DNA from: Planctomycetota bacterium
GTDB lineage: Bacteria > Planctomycetota > B15-G4 > SIAN01
Reading direction: 5' to 3'
DNA: 64,000 nucleotides
Assembly (NCBI GenBank): GCA_016795285.1
Contig: JAEUIC010000036.1
Coordinates: 84,190-148,189 of the forward strand
Shown here in pieces: positions 16,856 through 25,359 of this stretch. Each line of letters starts with the position of its first letter. Positions within the stretch are counted from its first letter, which is position 1. The position numbers and the translations under genes are program-made. Below the pieces are notes generated by a model that had not been told where the DNA came from, did not search any database, and saw only the letters and a program-made list of their open reading frames with translations.

Positions 16856-18166
16856 TCACGGCGGGACGAGCCCCACGCCGCAGCGCGCCCGAAGGTCGTC
16901 GAGCGGCCCGCCCGCCGCCGCCTCGAGCGCCGCGATCGCCCGCGCTCCGCCAGCGCCGCTCCCCGCCTCCCACGCCGCGACGAAGCGCGCGAACGCGCCG
17001 CGCCCCCCGCGGCGCGCCACCTCCTCGACCAGCGCCGTCGCCCACGCATAGGCGGCATCGCGCTCGCGCCGATCGGCGGGCGGCGCCGCGAGCGGCAGCA
17101 GCCGGTTCACGCTCGCCGCGCCCGGCCGGTGGAACTCGTCGCCGTCGCGCCGCAGCGCCGCCAGCGCCGCGCGGTGCCGCGCCGGCCCCTCGATCCCGGC
17201 GACCGTCGCGTCGGCCACCTCGAGCGCCAGCGCGCAAGCGAGCCCCTCGCTCCACGACCACGGCAGTTGGAGCCCGCGCTCCTCCTCGAACACGTGGAAC
17301 AGCTCGTGCGCGTAGCCGCGCCACGGCAGGTGGAGCTCGTCGTCGCGCAGGAAGAGCGCGCGGCCGTTCTGGAAGCCGCCGCTCGCTTCGAACTCGGCCG
17401 CCCCCGCCGGCAGGGCGATCAGCGCGATCGGCCCGTCGAAGCGCCGCTCGAGCAGCGCCTCGACCGCGGCGACCTGCTCGGCCAACAGCTTCAGCGTCCA
17501 CTCCGGATCGGCGACCCGCGCGCCCGGCGCCGCACGCACCTCGAGCGCGCCGTCGCGAGCGCGCCACGCGGCGTGCCCCTCGGCGGGCGGCGCGCGATCG
17601 AGCCGCAACGCCAGCGCATCGAGCCGCCAAGCGGGCGCCGACTCGTCCGTCTCGATCGTGACCTGCGTGGCCCCCGCCGGCCGCTCGCCGAGCGCGATCC
17701 AGTCGAGGCACTCGAGATGGGCGCGCGGCTCGACGTGCAGCGTCCGCGCCGCTGCGCTCCCACCGAAGCGCACCGTCGCGTCGAGCGGCGCGCCGACCAC
17801 GGCGACGCGCAACCACGCCCGCTCCCCCTCGCGCGCCGGCGGCAACGGCAGCTCGATCCGCCGCGCCCCGCGCGCGACCGCGACCACGGCGCCGCCGCTG
17901 CCGACCCACGAGGCGAGCCGCGCGAGCCCGTCGTGCCGCGCCCCGCTCGCGTCGGGAGCCGGCTCGACCAGCGGCGCTTCCGCCTCGCAGCGCACTTCGT
18001 CGCCGCGAACGGTCGCGCGATTCGCTGCTCGACCCGCCACTCGATCCGCTGCCCGATCGCCCGCTCGATCCCCCCCTCCGGTTCGGCAGCCGGCGAGCGC
18101 AGCCGCGAACGCCGCCGTCGCGGCGATCGCCACCACTACCGCCGCCCTCCCCGCCCTGCCGCTCAC
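16856..18166 (-). CDS. Lipoprotein with a peptidase MA-like (HExxH...E) domain
   Basis: This 436-residue predicted lipoprotein starts at a GTG that overlaps the upstream gene's stop (GTGA). Residues 1-24 are a signal peptide with lipobox LAGC. A possible carbohydrate-binding-like beta region occupies roughly residues 60-200. The C-terminal half carries HELFH (H287, E288, H291) followed 15 residues later by WSEGLA with E307. This is the gluzincin arrangement seen in peptidase MA-family proteins, so all three zinc ligands and the catalytic Glu appear intact. The substrate is unknown. It is translationally coupled to the SprT-like gene upstream. Confidence 0.7.
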   Translation of the reverse strand: MSGRAGRAAVVVAIAATAAFAAALAGCRTGGGDRAGDRAADRVAGRAANRATVRGDEVRCEAEAPLVEPAPDASGARHDGLARLASWVGSGGAVVAVARGARRIELPLPPAREGERAWLRVAVVGAPLDATVRFGGSAAARTLHVEPRAHLECLDWIALGERPAGATQVTIETDESAPAWRLDALALRLDRAPPAEGHAAWRARDGALEVRAAPGARVADPEWTLKLLAEQVAAVEALLERRFDGPIALIALPAGAAEFEASGGFQNGRALFLRDDELHLPWRGYAHELFHVFEEERGLQLPWSWSEGLACALALEVADATVAGIEGPARHRAALAALRRDGDEFHRPGAASVNRLLPLAAPPADRRERDAAYAWATALVEEVARRGGRGAFARFVAAWEAGSGAGGARAIAALEAAAGGPLDDLRARCGVGLVPP

Positions 18167-18654
18167 CGCTCCCCCCACGTCTTCAGCGGCCGGTAGAGCT
18201 GCCCGAGCCGCTCGTAGAAGCCGCCGCAGTGGACCGACGCCCCGAACGCGTCGAAGTCGTGGTGGTGGACGAACTCGTGGAGCAGCGTCTCGAGCAGCGA
18301 CTTGAACGCCACCGGCCGCTCCTGCGCGGCGGTGCGCGCGAAGACCTCGATCGCGCCGTGCATCCGGCACTGGCCGTGCAGCTCGTAGACGATCCGCCCG
18401 CCGCGGCGACGGTGGGGTCGCGGCTCGTCGCGCAGCACGACGCGCTTCCTCGCCAGCACGAACTCGTCGCAGAGCAGGTCGACGAGGCGCTGCGACGCGG
18501 CATTCAAGGGAGCGACCGCGGCCCCGTCGCGGAACGCCTCGTGGGCGGCGACGAACGCCTCGATCCGCGTCGGCGCCGCCGCCAGCGCGCGGCGGGTGAG
18601 CGTCGCGTCGAGGCGGGCGCGATCGAGGCGGCGGAAGAGGGGGTCGGCGACCAT
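18163..18654 (-). CDS. SprT-like zinc metallopeptidase-domain protein
   Basis: The 163-residue protein has the motif LLHEFVHHHDF with H126, E127 and H130, and a further SVHCGGFYERL whose H142 is a likely third zinc ligand, as in SprT-like proteins. It has no signal peptide, so it should be cytoplasmic. SprT-like domains include DNA-protein crosslink proteases in other lineages; the role here is not known. The upstream part (residues 50-115) contains a basic beta region with RIVYELHGQCRMHGAIEVF that matches the family's substrate-edge strand. It is the first gene of a two-gene unit with the lipoprotein at 16856-18166. Confidence 0.7.
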   Translation of the reverse strand: MVADPLFRRLDRARLDATLTRRALAAAPTRIEAFVAAHEAFRDGAAVAPLNAASQRLVDLLCDEFVLARKRVVLRDEPRPHRRRGGRIVYELHGQCRMHGAIEVFARTAAQERPVAFKSLLETLLHEFVHHHDFDAFGASVHCGGFYERLGQLYRPLKTWGER

Positions 18655-18731
18655 CGCGGGCGGGACTGTAACGCGCCGCGCGTTCCTCGGATGGATCCCG
18701 AGGCGCGCTCGTGCGCCCCTGGAGCTCTGCC

Positions 18732-20429
18732 ATGCTTCGGATTGCCCGACTGCTTCGATCGCTCGTCCCGCTCGCCGCGCCGGTGCTGCTCGTAAGCCTC
18801 GCTCCCGCCGCCCGCGCGCAGCACTTCTTCAGCGCCGCCGGGGGCGACGACCTCGATCTGTTCGGCTACGCGCTCGCGAACCTCGGCGACCTGAACGGCG
18901 ACGGTTGCGACGAGCTCGCCGTCGGCGAGCCGTACTGGGACTCGAGCACCTCGTCCGACGCGGGTCGGGTGACCGTGCTCGACGGAGCGACCGGCGCGAT
19001 CCTGCGCACTCACGACGGCACCCGCGCCACCGCCCACCTCGGCATGGCGGTCGCCTCCCTCGGCGACCTCAACAGCGACGGCGTCCGCGACTACGTGGTC
19101 GGCTCGCCGGGGATCGACTCTCCTGCCAGCAATTGCGGCTTCTTCACGGCCTACAGCGGCGCCACCGGCGCCTTGCTGAAGAGCGTCGGCGGCAGCGTCG
19201 CCGGCGAGGCGCTCGGCGGCGCGCTCGCCTCGCTCGACGACGTCGACGGCGACGGCGAGCGCGACCTCATCGCCGGCGTCCCGTCGCTCGGCGAGGCGCG
19301 CCTCTACGACTCCTCGCTCAACCTGATCACCACGCTGACCGGAAGCGCTTCCGACTCCTACGGCCAGGTCGTCGTCGGTCTCGACGATCTCGACGGCGAC
19401 GGCGTCGAGGAGTTCGCCGTCACCGAACCCGGCTACGACAGCGCCTTCCCGCTCAAGCTCGATCGCGGTCGCGCGGTGCTCTACTCGGGCGCGACGCGCG
19501 CGCAGATCGCGTCGCTCCTCGGCCTCGCCGCCGGCGACCTCTTCGGCCAGGTGATCGAGAGGCTCCCCGACCTCGACGGGGACGGCGTCGACGACCTGGC
19601 GGTCGGCGTGCCCGCCGCCGACACCGTCGGGACCGACAACGGCCAGCTCCTGGTCTTCTCCGGCGCGACGCGCGCCACCCTCCACACGATCCAGGGGGCG
19701 GCCGCAGGCGACCTGCTCGGCTTCTCGATCGCGGCGCTCCCCGACCTCGACCACGACGGCATCGGCGACTTCGCGATCGGCCTCTACGACGGCGGCGCGA
19801 GCGACCTCGGCGCGGTCGAGGTGCGCGCCGGCGCCGACGCCCACGTGCTCTGGACGGTCGAGGGGAACTCGATCCCGCTCGTCGATGCGGACGAGCACCT
19901 CGGCTTCTCGCTGGAGGGCGGCGACTGGAACGGCGACGGCATCGGCGACGTCGCGTTCGGCGATCCGGGCTACAGCAAGTTCAACCTCGGCACCTTCACC
20001 TGGACGCAGCCCGGCCGCGTCGAGCTCTGGCTCGGCGCTCCCGCCTTCACCGAGAGCTTCGGCGCCGGCTGGCCCGGCAAGCTCGGCATCCCGCAGCTCG
20101 ACGCGCTCGCGCCCCCCGGCTTCGGCACCACGCTCACCGTGTCGGTCGACAACTCCGCCGGCTTCCCGACCACGGGGCTCCTGCTGGTCGGCACCTCCAC
20201 CGCGGCGATCCCGTGGAAGGACGGCACGCTGCTGGTGAATGCCGACGTGGCGAGCCTCCTCTTCCCGCTGCCGACCTTCGGCGCGCTGCTCGACGCCGAC
20301 ATCCCGAACGACCCGGCGCTCGCCTTCGTCGACCTCTACGTGCAGGTGGTCGAAGCCGACCCCTTCGCGTCGAAGAAGCTCTCCTTCACGCCGGGCCTGC
20401 GCCTGCGGCTCGGCTACGACCTGCCGTGA
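18732..20429 (+). CDS. Secreted FG-GAP repeat protein, copy 1
   Basis: This is a 565-residue secreted protein with a signal peptide ending near AARAQ. About seven FG-GAP/integrin-alpha-like blades follow, each with a calcium-binding DLNGDGCDE or DLDGDGVDD loop, so a beta-propeller is expected. From about residue 440 a different module starts (FGAGWPGKLGIP to the end LRLRLGYDLP) that is nearly identical in the next gene. The ATG at 18732 was preferred because GGAG sits 7 bp upstream. Function is unknown; adhesion or surface structure is plausible from the fold. It is divergent from the SprT-like gene. Confidence 0.8.
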   Translation: MLRIARLLRSLVPLAAPVLLVSLAPAARAQHFFSAAGGDDLDLFGYALANLGDLNGDGCDELAVGEPYWDSSTSSDAGRVTVLDGATGAILRTHDGTRATAHLGMAVASLGDLNSDGVRDYVVGSPGIDSPASNCGFFTAYSGATGALLKSVGGSVAGEALGGALASLDDVDGDGERDLIAGVPSLGEARLYDSSLNLITTLTGSASDSYGQVVVGLDDLDGDGVEEFAVTEPGYDSAFPLKLDRGRAVLYSGATRAQIASLLGLAAGDLFGQVIERLPDLDGDGVDDLAVGVPAADTVGTDNGQLLVFSGATRATLHTIQGAAAGDLLGFSIAALPDLDHDGIGDFAIGLYDGGASDLGAVEVRAGADAHVLWTVEGNSIPLVDADEHLGFSLEGGDWNGDGIGDVAFGDPGYSKFNLGTFTWTQPGRVELWLGAPAFTESFGAGWPGKLGIPQLDALAPPGFGTTLTVSVDNSAGFPTTGLLLVGTSTAAIPWKDGTLLVNADVASLLFPLPTFGALLDADIPNDPALAFVDLYVQVVEADPFASKKLSFTPGLRLRLGYDLP

Positions 20430-20454
20430 ACCCTGCGATCGAGGAGGACTCGCG

Positions 20455-22182
20455 ATGAACGACCGCACCCTTGCCGCCGCTCGTCCTGCACCGCACGCCG
20501 CGCTCCGCCGCCGCCCGCGCGCGCTGCCGCTCGCGGCGCTGCTCCTCGGCCTCGCTCCGGCCTCGCGCGCGCAGCTCTACGAGATGGCGTGGAGCGGCGA
20601 CGACGGCGACTACTTCGGCTGGTCGCTCGCCACGCTCGGCGACCTGAACGGCGACGGCTGCGACGAGCTCGCCGTCGGCGAACCCTACTGGGACAGCAGC
20701 TCGTCCACCGCCGCCGGCCGCGTGACGCTCCTCGACGGCGCCACCGCGACGGTGCTGCGCACGCTCGACGGCACCCGCCCGACGGCGCTGCTCGGCGCGA
20801 CGCTGGCGCGCGTCGGCGACTGGACCGGCGACGGCGTCGAGGACCTCGTCGCGGGCTCGCCGGGACTCGACCTCTCGCTCGCCGACGTCGGCGGGCTGGC
20901 GCTCTACAGCGGCGCCACCGGCAACTTCATCCGCAGCAAGAACGGCTCGCTCGCGAGCGAGGCGCTCGGCGGCGCGATCGCGCGGGTGGGCGACCTCGAC
21001 GGCGATGGCGTCGACGAGCTCGTCGCGGGCGTCGCTTCGCTCGGCGAGGCGCGCCTCTACGACTCGGCGTTCAACCTCCTCGCGACGGTGACCGGCTCGA
21101 GCGCCGACAGCTTCGGCCAGCAGGTGGCGGGGCTCGACGACCTCGACGGCGACGGCGTCCCGGAGTTCGCGGTGGCCGAGCCGGGCTACGACTCCATCGT
21201 CCCGCTCAAGTTCGATCGCGGCCGCGTGCTGATCTACTCCGGCGCGACGCGGGCGCTGCTCACCTCGGTGCAGGGCCTCGAGGCGGGCGACTACTTCGGC
21301 CAGCGCATCGCGCGCCTCGGCGACTTCGACGGCGACGGCGTCGACGAGATCGCCATCGCGTCGCACTTCACCGACAACGTCGGCACCGACAACGGCCAGG
21401 TCCGGATCTTCAGCGGCGCGACGCGCGCGACGCTCCACACGCTCGACGGCGCCGCCTCCGGCGACAGCTACGGCTTCTCGCTCGCGCGCCTCGGCGACCT
21501 CGACCACGACGGCCGCGACGACTTCGCGGTCGGCATCCTGGTCGGCGGCGCCAACGACCTCGGTGCCGTCGAGGTGCGCTCCGGCGCCGACGCCCACCTG
21601 CTCTGGTCGGTCGAGGGCGACAGCGCCACGCTCAACTGGGCCGACGAGCGGGTCGGCTACTCGCTGGCGGGCGGCGACTGGAACGGCGACGGCATCGGCG
21701 ACCTCGCGTACGGCGATCCGCTCTTCAGCGACTTCCATCCGGTCGGCTTCAGCTGGACCGAGCCGGGCCGCGTCGAGCGGTGGCTCGGCGCGCCGGCGTT
21801 CGCCGAGAGCTACGGCGCCGGCTGGCCCGGCAAGAACGGCATCCCGGCGCTGAACGCCCTCACGCCGCCCGCCTTCGGGACGACCGTGATCGTCGCGGTC
21901 GGCAACTCGGCCGGGCTGCCGACCACGGGCCTGCTGCTGGTCGGCACCTCGACCGCGGCGATCCCGTGGAAGGACGGCACGCTGCTGGTGAACGCCGACC
22001 TCGCGAGCGCCTACTTCCCGATCCCGACGCTCGGCACCTTCCTCAGCGAGGACATCCCGAACGACCCGGCGCTCGCCTTCGTCGACCTCTACGTGCAGGT
22101 GGTCGAGGCCGACCCCGCCGCCTCGAAGAAGCTCTCCTTCACGCCGGGCCTGCAGTTGCGGCTCGGCTACGACTTGCCGTAG
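20455..22182 (+). CDS. Secreted FG-GAP repeat protein, copy 2
   Basis: This 575-residue protein is a tandem paralogue of the preceding gene, 25 bp downstream and with a GAGGAGG ribosome-binding site. It has a longer, Arg-rich signal peptide (LPLAALLLGLAPASRAQ), the same series of FG-GAP blades with DLNGDGCDELAVGEPYWDSS, and the same C-terminal module with PTTGLLLVGTSTAAIPWKDG. The two proteins are clearly alignable end to end, so they arose by gene duplication. Both are probably exported to the cell surface or medium. No enzymatic motif is visible. Confidence 0.8.
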   Translation: MNDRTLAAARPAPHAALRRRPRALPLAALLLGLAPASRAQLYEMAWSGDDGDYFGWSLATLGDLNGDGCDELAVGEPYWDSSSSTAAGRVTLLDGATATVLRTLDGTRPTALLGATLARVGDWTGDGVEDLVAGSPGLDLSLADVGGLALYSGATGNFIRSKNGSLASEALGGAIARVGDLDGDGVDELVAGVASLGEARLYDSAFNLLATVTGSSADSFGQQVAGLDDLDGDGVPEFAVAEPGYDSIVPLKFDRGRVLIYSGATRALLTSVQGLEAGDYFGQRIARLGDFDGDGVDEIAIASHFTDNVGTDNGQVRIFSGATRATLHTLDGAASGDSYGFSLARLGDLDHDGRDDFAVGILVGGANDLGAVEVRSGADAHLLWSVEGDSATLNWADERVGYSLAGGDWNGDGIGDLAYGDPLFSDFHPVGFSWTEPGRVERWLGAPAFAESYGAGWPGKNGIPALNALTPPAFGTTVIVAVGNSAGLPTTGLLLVGTSTAAIPWKDGTLLVNADLASAYFPIPTLGTFLSEDIPNDPALAFVDLYVQVVEADPAASKKLSFTPGLQLRLGYDLP

Positions 22183-22417
22183 GCGCACGGCGGACGGGCG
22201 GCGGCTCCAGCCGCGCGCGACGGCGGGCTATCGTCCGCGCGCGCGCGGCGGATCGCTGCGCGCCGCCGGAGCCGCCGCCATCGCTCGCTCGCTGAAGAGG
22301 CTCTTCCTCGCGCTCGTCGTCGCGCCGCTCTCGGTCGCGCTGCTGCTGCTCGCGGGCGAGGCGGCGGCGCGCCTGCTGCTGCCGGCCGACTCGCCGGCGG
22401 CGCCGCCCCGCTTCTTC

Positions 22418-23992
22418 GTGGCGAGCGCCGACGGCAGCGCGCTGGTGCCCGGCCCCGACCCGCCCCACGCGGGCGCCCATTTCCGCATCGAGCGCCTCCC
22501 GCTGGCCAAGGAGCCGGGCGTCACCCGCGTCGTCTGCCTCGGCGACTCGACGGTGCATGGCCACCCCTTCGATCCGCCGGCGCCGTTCGCCGACTGGCTC
22601 GCGGCGCGCCTGCCGCTGCTGCTGCCGGGGCGCCGCTTCGAGGTGGTGAACCTCGGCGTGAACGGCATGGACAGCGAGGCGGTCGCCGACCTCGCCGAGG
22701 AGTTGGCGCCGCTCGCCCCCGACCTCGCGATCGTCTACGTGGGCCACAACGAGTTCCTCGACCAGCACTTGGGCAAGAGCGTGCGCCCGTCCTCGCACGC
22801 GCTGCAGCGAGCGCTGCGCCACAGCTGGTTCCTGCGCTGGCTCGCGCAGCACGGCGGCGGCGGCGGCGCGACCGGCGGTGCCGGCGACGGCGGCGATCGC
22901 GATCGTGAACTGGTGGCGCAGCTGCGACAGCGCGGCGCGCTCGATGCGACGCCGCTCCTCGCGCCGGAGTGGATCGAGCGCACCCACGCGCGCTACCACG
23001 CGTCGTTGCAGCGCACGGCGCGCGCGCTGCGCGACGCGGGCGCGCGGACGCTCTTCTGCCGGCCGCTCTGCGACCTCGCCGACACGCCGCCGCAGCGCTC
23101 GACCTTGCCGGCCGACTGCAGCGAGGCGGAGCGCGCCGCACTCGCCGAGCAGCTGCGCAGCGCTCCCGAAGCGCTGGTCGCCGCGCTGCCCGATCGCGCC
23201 GCCTGGCGGGCGCGCTGGTCGACCGTCGCGGCGGTCCGCTACGCGCTCGGCCGCGCGGCGCTGCTGCGCGGCGACACGGACGAGGCGCGCCGCGAACTCG
23301 AAGCGGCGCGCGACCTCGACGGCCATCCGGTGCGCGCGACGGCGGCGCTCCTCGCCGAGCTCGATCGGCTGGTCGCGGAGGAGCCGCTGCTGCTGGTCGA
23401 TCCGTGGCCGGCGCTCTTCGCCGCGGCCGGGCCGCGCGGCGTCGCCGGGCAGGACGGCTGGTTCGTCGACTACGTCCACCCCGACCTGCGCGGCCATGAG
23501 CTGCTGGCCGACGTGCTGCTCCACGCGCTCGCCGATGCGGGCTGGCTCGCCCCGCGCCCCGAGTGGAGCTTCACCGACGAGCCGCCGCGCGACGAGACGG
23601 CACGCCGCATGGGGCTCACCCTCGCCGCGCAGGCGACCTCGTTGGCGCGCCGCGGCCTCTTCGCGCTCGGCCAGGCCTACCTCGATCCGGAGAGCGAGCT
23701 CGCGAAGGGCGCCGCCGACTCCTTCGAGCGCGCGCTGCGCCTCGATCCCGACTGCGCGCAGGGCTACGCCGGCCGCGGCGCGCTGGCGCTCTTGCGCGGC
23801 GACGGTGCGACGGCGTTGGCCGCCTTCCGCGAAGCGGAGCGCCGCGACGCCCGCGCGCTCGACTCCTTCGTCGAGGGCCACGCCAGCAACGCGACCATCC
23901 GCGAGCTCTTCGCGCGCGCCGGCGTCACCGTGCGCGACGGCCGCCTCGTGCCGGTCGAGGGCGGGCCGCCGCCGCCGTCATCGCAGCGCTGA
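22418..23992 (+). CDS. SGNH/GDSL-type hydrolase-like membrane protein with C-terminal repeat region
   Basis: The protein carries an SGNH hydrolase fold: block I VVCLGDSTVHG, block II NLGVNGMDS, block III YVGHNEF (GHNE in place of the usual GxND) and block V DYVHPDLRGH. A helical TPR-like region follows, with ESFERALRLDPDCAQGY-type sequence. The first conventional start is this GTG, but it has no Shine-Dalgarno and lies after a strong hydrophobic anchor that is in frame upstream (22280-22360). An ATC codon at 22280 has GGAG 8 bp upstream and would give a basic N-terminus plus membrane anchor. The 3' end overlaps the converging MFS gene by 15 bp. Confidence 0.7.
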   Translation: MASADGSALVPGPDPPHAGAHFRIERLPLAKEPGVTRVVCLGDSTVHGHPFDPPAPFADWLAARLPLLLPGRRFEVVNLGVNGMDSEAVADLAEELAPLAPDLAIVYVGHNEFLDQHLGKSVRPSSHALQRALRHSWFLRWLAQHGGGGGATGGAGDGGDRDRELVAQLRQRGALDATPLLAPEWIERTHARYHASLQRTARALRDAGARTLFCRPLCDLADTPPQRSTLPADCSEAERAALAEQLRSAPEALVAALPDRAAWRARWSTVAAVRYALGRAALLRGDTDEARRELEAARDLDGHPVRATAALLAELDRLVAEEPLLLVDPWPALFAAAGPRGVAGQDGWFVDYVHPDLRGHELLADVLLHALADAGWLAPRPEWSFTDEPPRDETARRMGLTLAAQATSLARRGLFALGQAYLDPESELAKGAADSFERALRLDPDCAQGYAGRGALALLRGDGATALAAFREAERRDARALDSFVEGHASNATIRELFARAGVTVRDGRLVPVEGGPPPPSSQR

Positions 23993-25276
23993 GTGGCGCC
24001 GCGCCGCGAAGAGGCTCACGACGACGCCGCCGAGCGCCACGCCGGCGAGCGCCACGAAGACCGGCGGGAAGCCGTGGTCGCGCCAGCCGGCGATCGCCGG
24101 ATCGGTGGCGAGCGAGCCGATCCCGAAGCTCACGACGAACTTCATGCCGTAGGCGAGGCCGCGCACGCGCGGATCGACGCGCCGCGCGATCAGCTCGTTC
24201 TCGAGCGGCTGCGTCCCGAAGTGGCAGAAGGCGAAGAGCGCGCCGGCCAGCAGCAGTCCCGCGCCCGGCAGCCACGCGACGCCGAGCAGCCCGAGAGCGC
24301 TCAACGCGTTCATCGCGGCGTAGCGGCGGAGCCCGCTGCCCCGTTTCGCGAGCCGCGCGCCGAAGAGTTCGCCGAGGCTGCCGAACGCCAGCACGAAGGT
24401 GGCGATCGGCCCGGCGAGCGCCGCGAAGCGCGCCGTCCCTCCGCGCGCGGCGCTCCAGCCGTCGGGCAGCAGCGCGCCGATCCGCTCGAGCAGCGGGAGC
24501 AGCGTCGTCGCGCTGCCCGCCGGCGGATCGGGCAGCACGCCCGCCTGCGCGCGCACGCAGCTCGACCAAGTGGCCCAGAAGCCCTGGTGGACCAGCCCGT
24601 TGCCGACCATCGCCGCCATCACCAGCAGCAGCGCCGGCGCCAGCACGAGTCGCCACGGCACCGCGCCGCGCCGCTCTCCGGCATGGCGCGCCGCGAAGTC
24701 GCGCTCGCCGCGCGTCGTCCGCGTCACCAGCAGCAGCGCCAGCAGCAGCGCCGCCGCCAGCGCGACCACGCGGTAGGTGTGGCGCCAGCCGACGCTCTGC
24801 GCCAGCAGGAGCACCAGCGTCGGCGCCAGCGTCGAGCCGAAGTGGCCGACGAAGCCGTGGATGCCGAGCGCCCGCGCGCGCTGCGCCGGCAGCGCCTCGC
24901 CGATCCAGGCGAGCCCGACCGGATGGTGGAACGCCGCCGCGACGCCGATCAGCGCCGCCGCCGGCACGAAGAGCCAGGCCCCCGGCGCGAAGGCGGCCGC
25001 CCCGCTCGCCAGCGCCAGCAGCGCGAGGTAGCCGCGATAGATGCGCCGCGTCCCGAAGCGGTCGCCGAGCAATCCCGCCGGCAGCGCGCAGAAACCCATC
25101 AGGAACGGGCCGAGGGCGACCACCCAGCCGATCGAGGGGATGCCGAGATCGCGCGCCGCCTCGACCACCACCTGCTGCAGCACCAGCGTCGCCACATGGC
25201 ACAGCGCATGGCCACCCGAGGCGACCAGCAGCACGCTCCGCTCGCTGCGCTCCACCGGCTCCGCTCCTCGTCGCAT
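23978..25276 (-). CDS. MFS transporter
   Basis: This 432-residue major facilitator superfamily protein has about 12 hydrophobic helices. The helix 2-3 loop motif LLGDRFGTRRIYRGY (about residues 65-80) is the MFS A-motif, and a second copy appears in the C-terminal half (ERDFAAR region to GELFGARLAKRGS). The transported substrate cannot be told. The ATG is preceded by ACAAGG with almost no spacing, so the true start may lie slightly downstream. It is divergent from the 25360 gene and converges on the SGNH hydrolase gene. Confidence 0.85.
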   Translation of the reverse strand: MRRGAEPVERSERSVLLVASGGHALCHVATLVLQQVVVEAARDLGIPSIGWVVALGPFLMGFCALPAGLLGDRFGTRRIYRGYLALLALASGAAAFAPGAWLFVPAAALIGVAAAFHHPVGLAWIGEALPAQRARALGIHGFVGHFGSTLAPTLVLLLAQSVGWRHTYRVVALAAALLLALLLVTRTTRGERDFAARHAGERRGAVPWRLVLAPALLLVMAAMVGNGLVHQGFWATWSSCVRAQAGVLPDPPAGSATTLLPLLERIGALLPDGWSAARGGTARFAALAGPIATFVLAFGSLGELFGARLAKRGSGLRRYAAMNALSALGLLGVAWLPGAGLLLAGALFAFCHFGTQPLENELIARRVDPRVRGLAYGMKFVVSFGIGSLATDPAIAGWRDHGFPPVFVALAGVALGGVVVSLFAARRHSALR

Positions 25277-25359
25277 CCTTGTCGCACCGCTCGGCGCGCG
25301 CGAGAGTATGGCACTGCCCGCGGCGCTGCGGACGCCGCTTCCTCCCCCGGGACCTCGCG

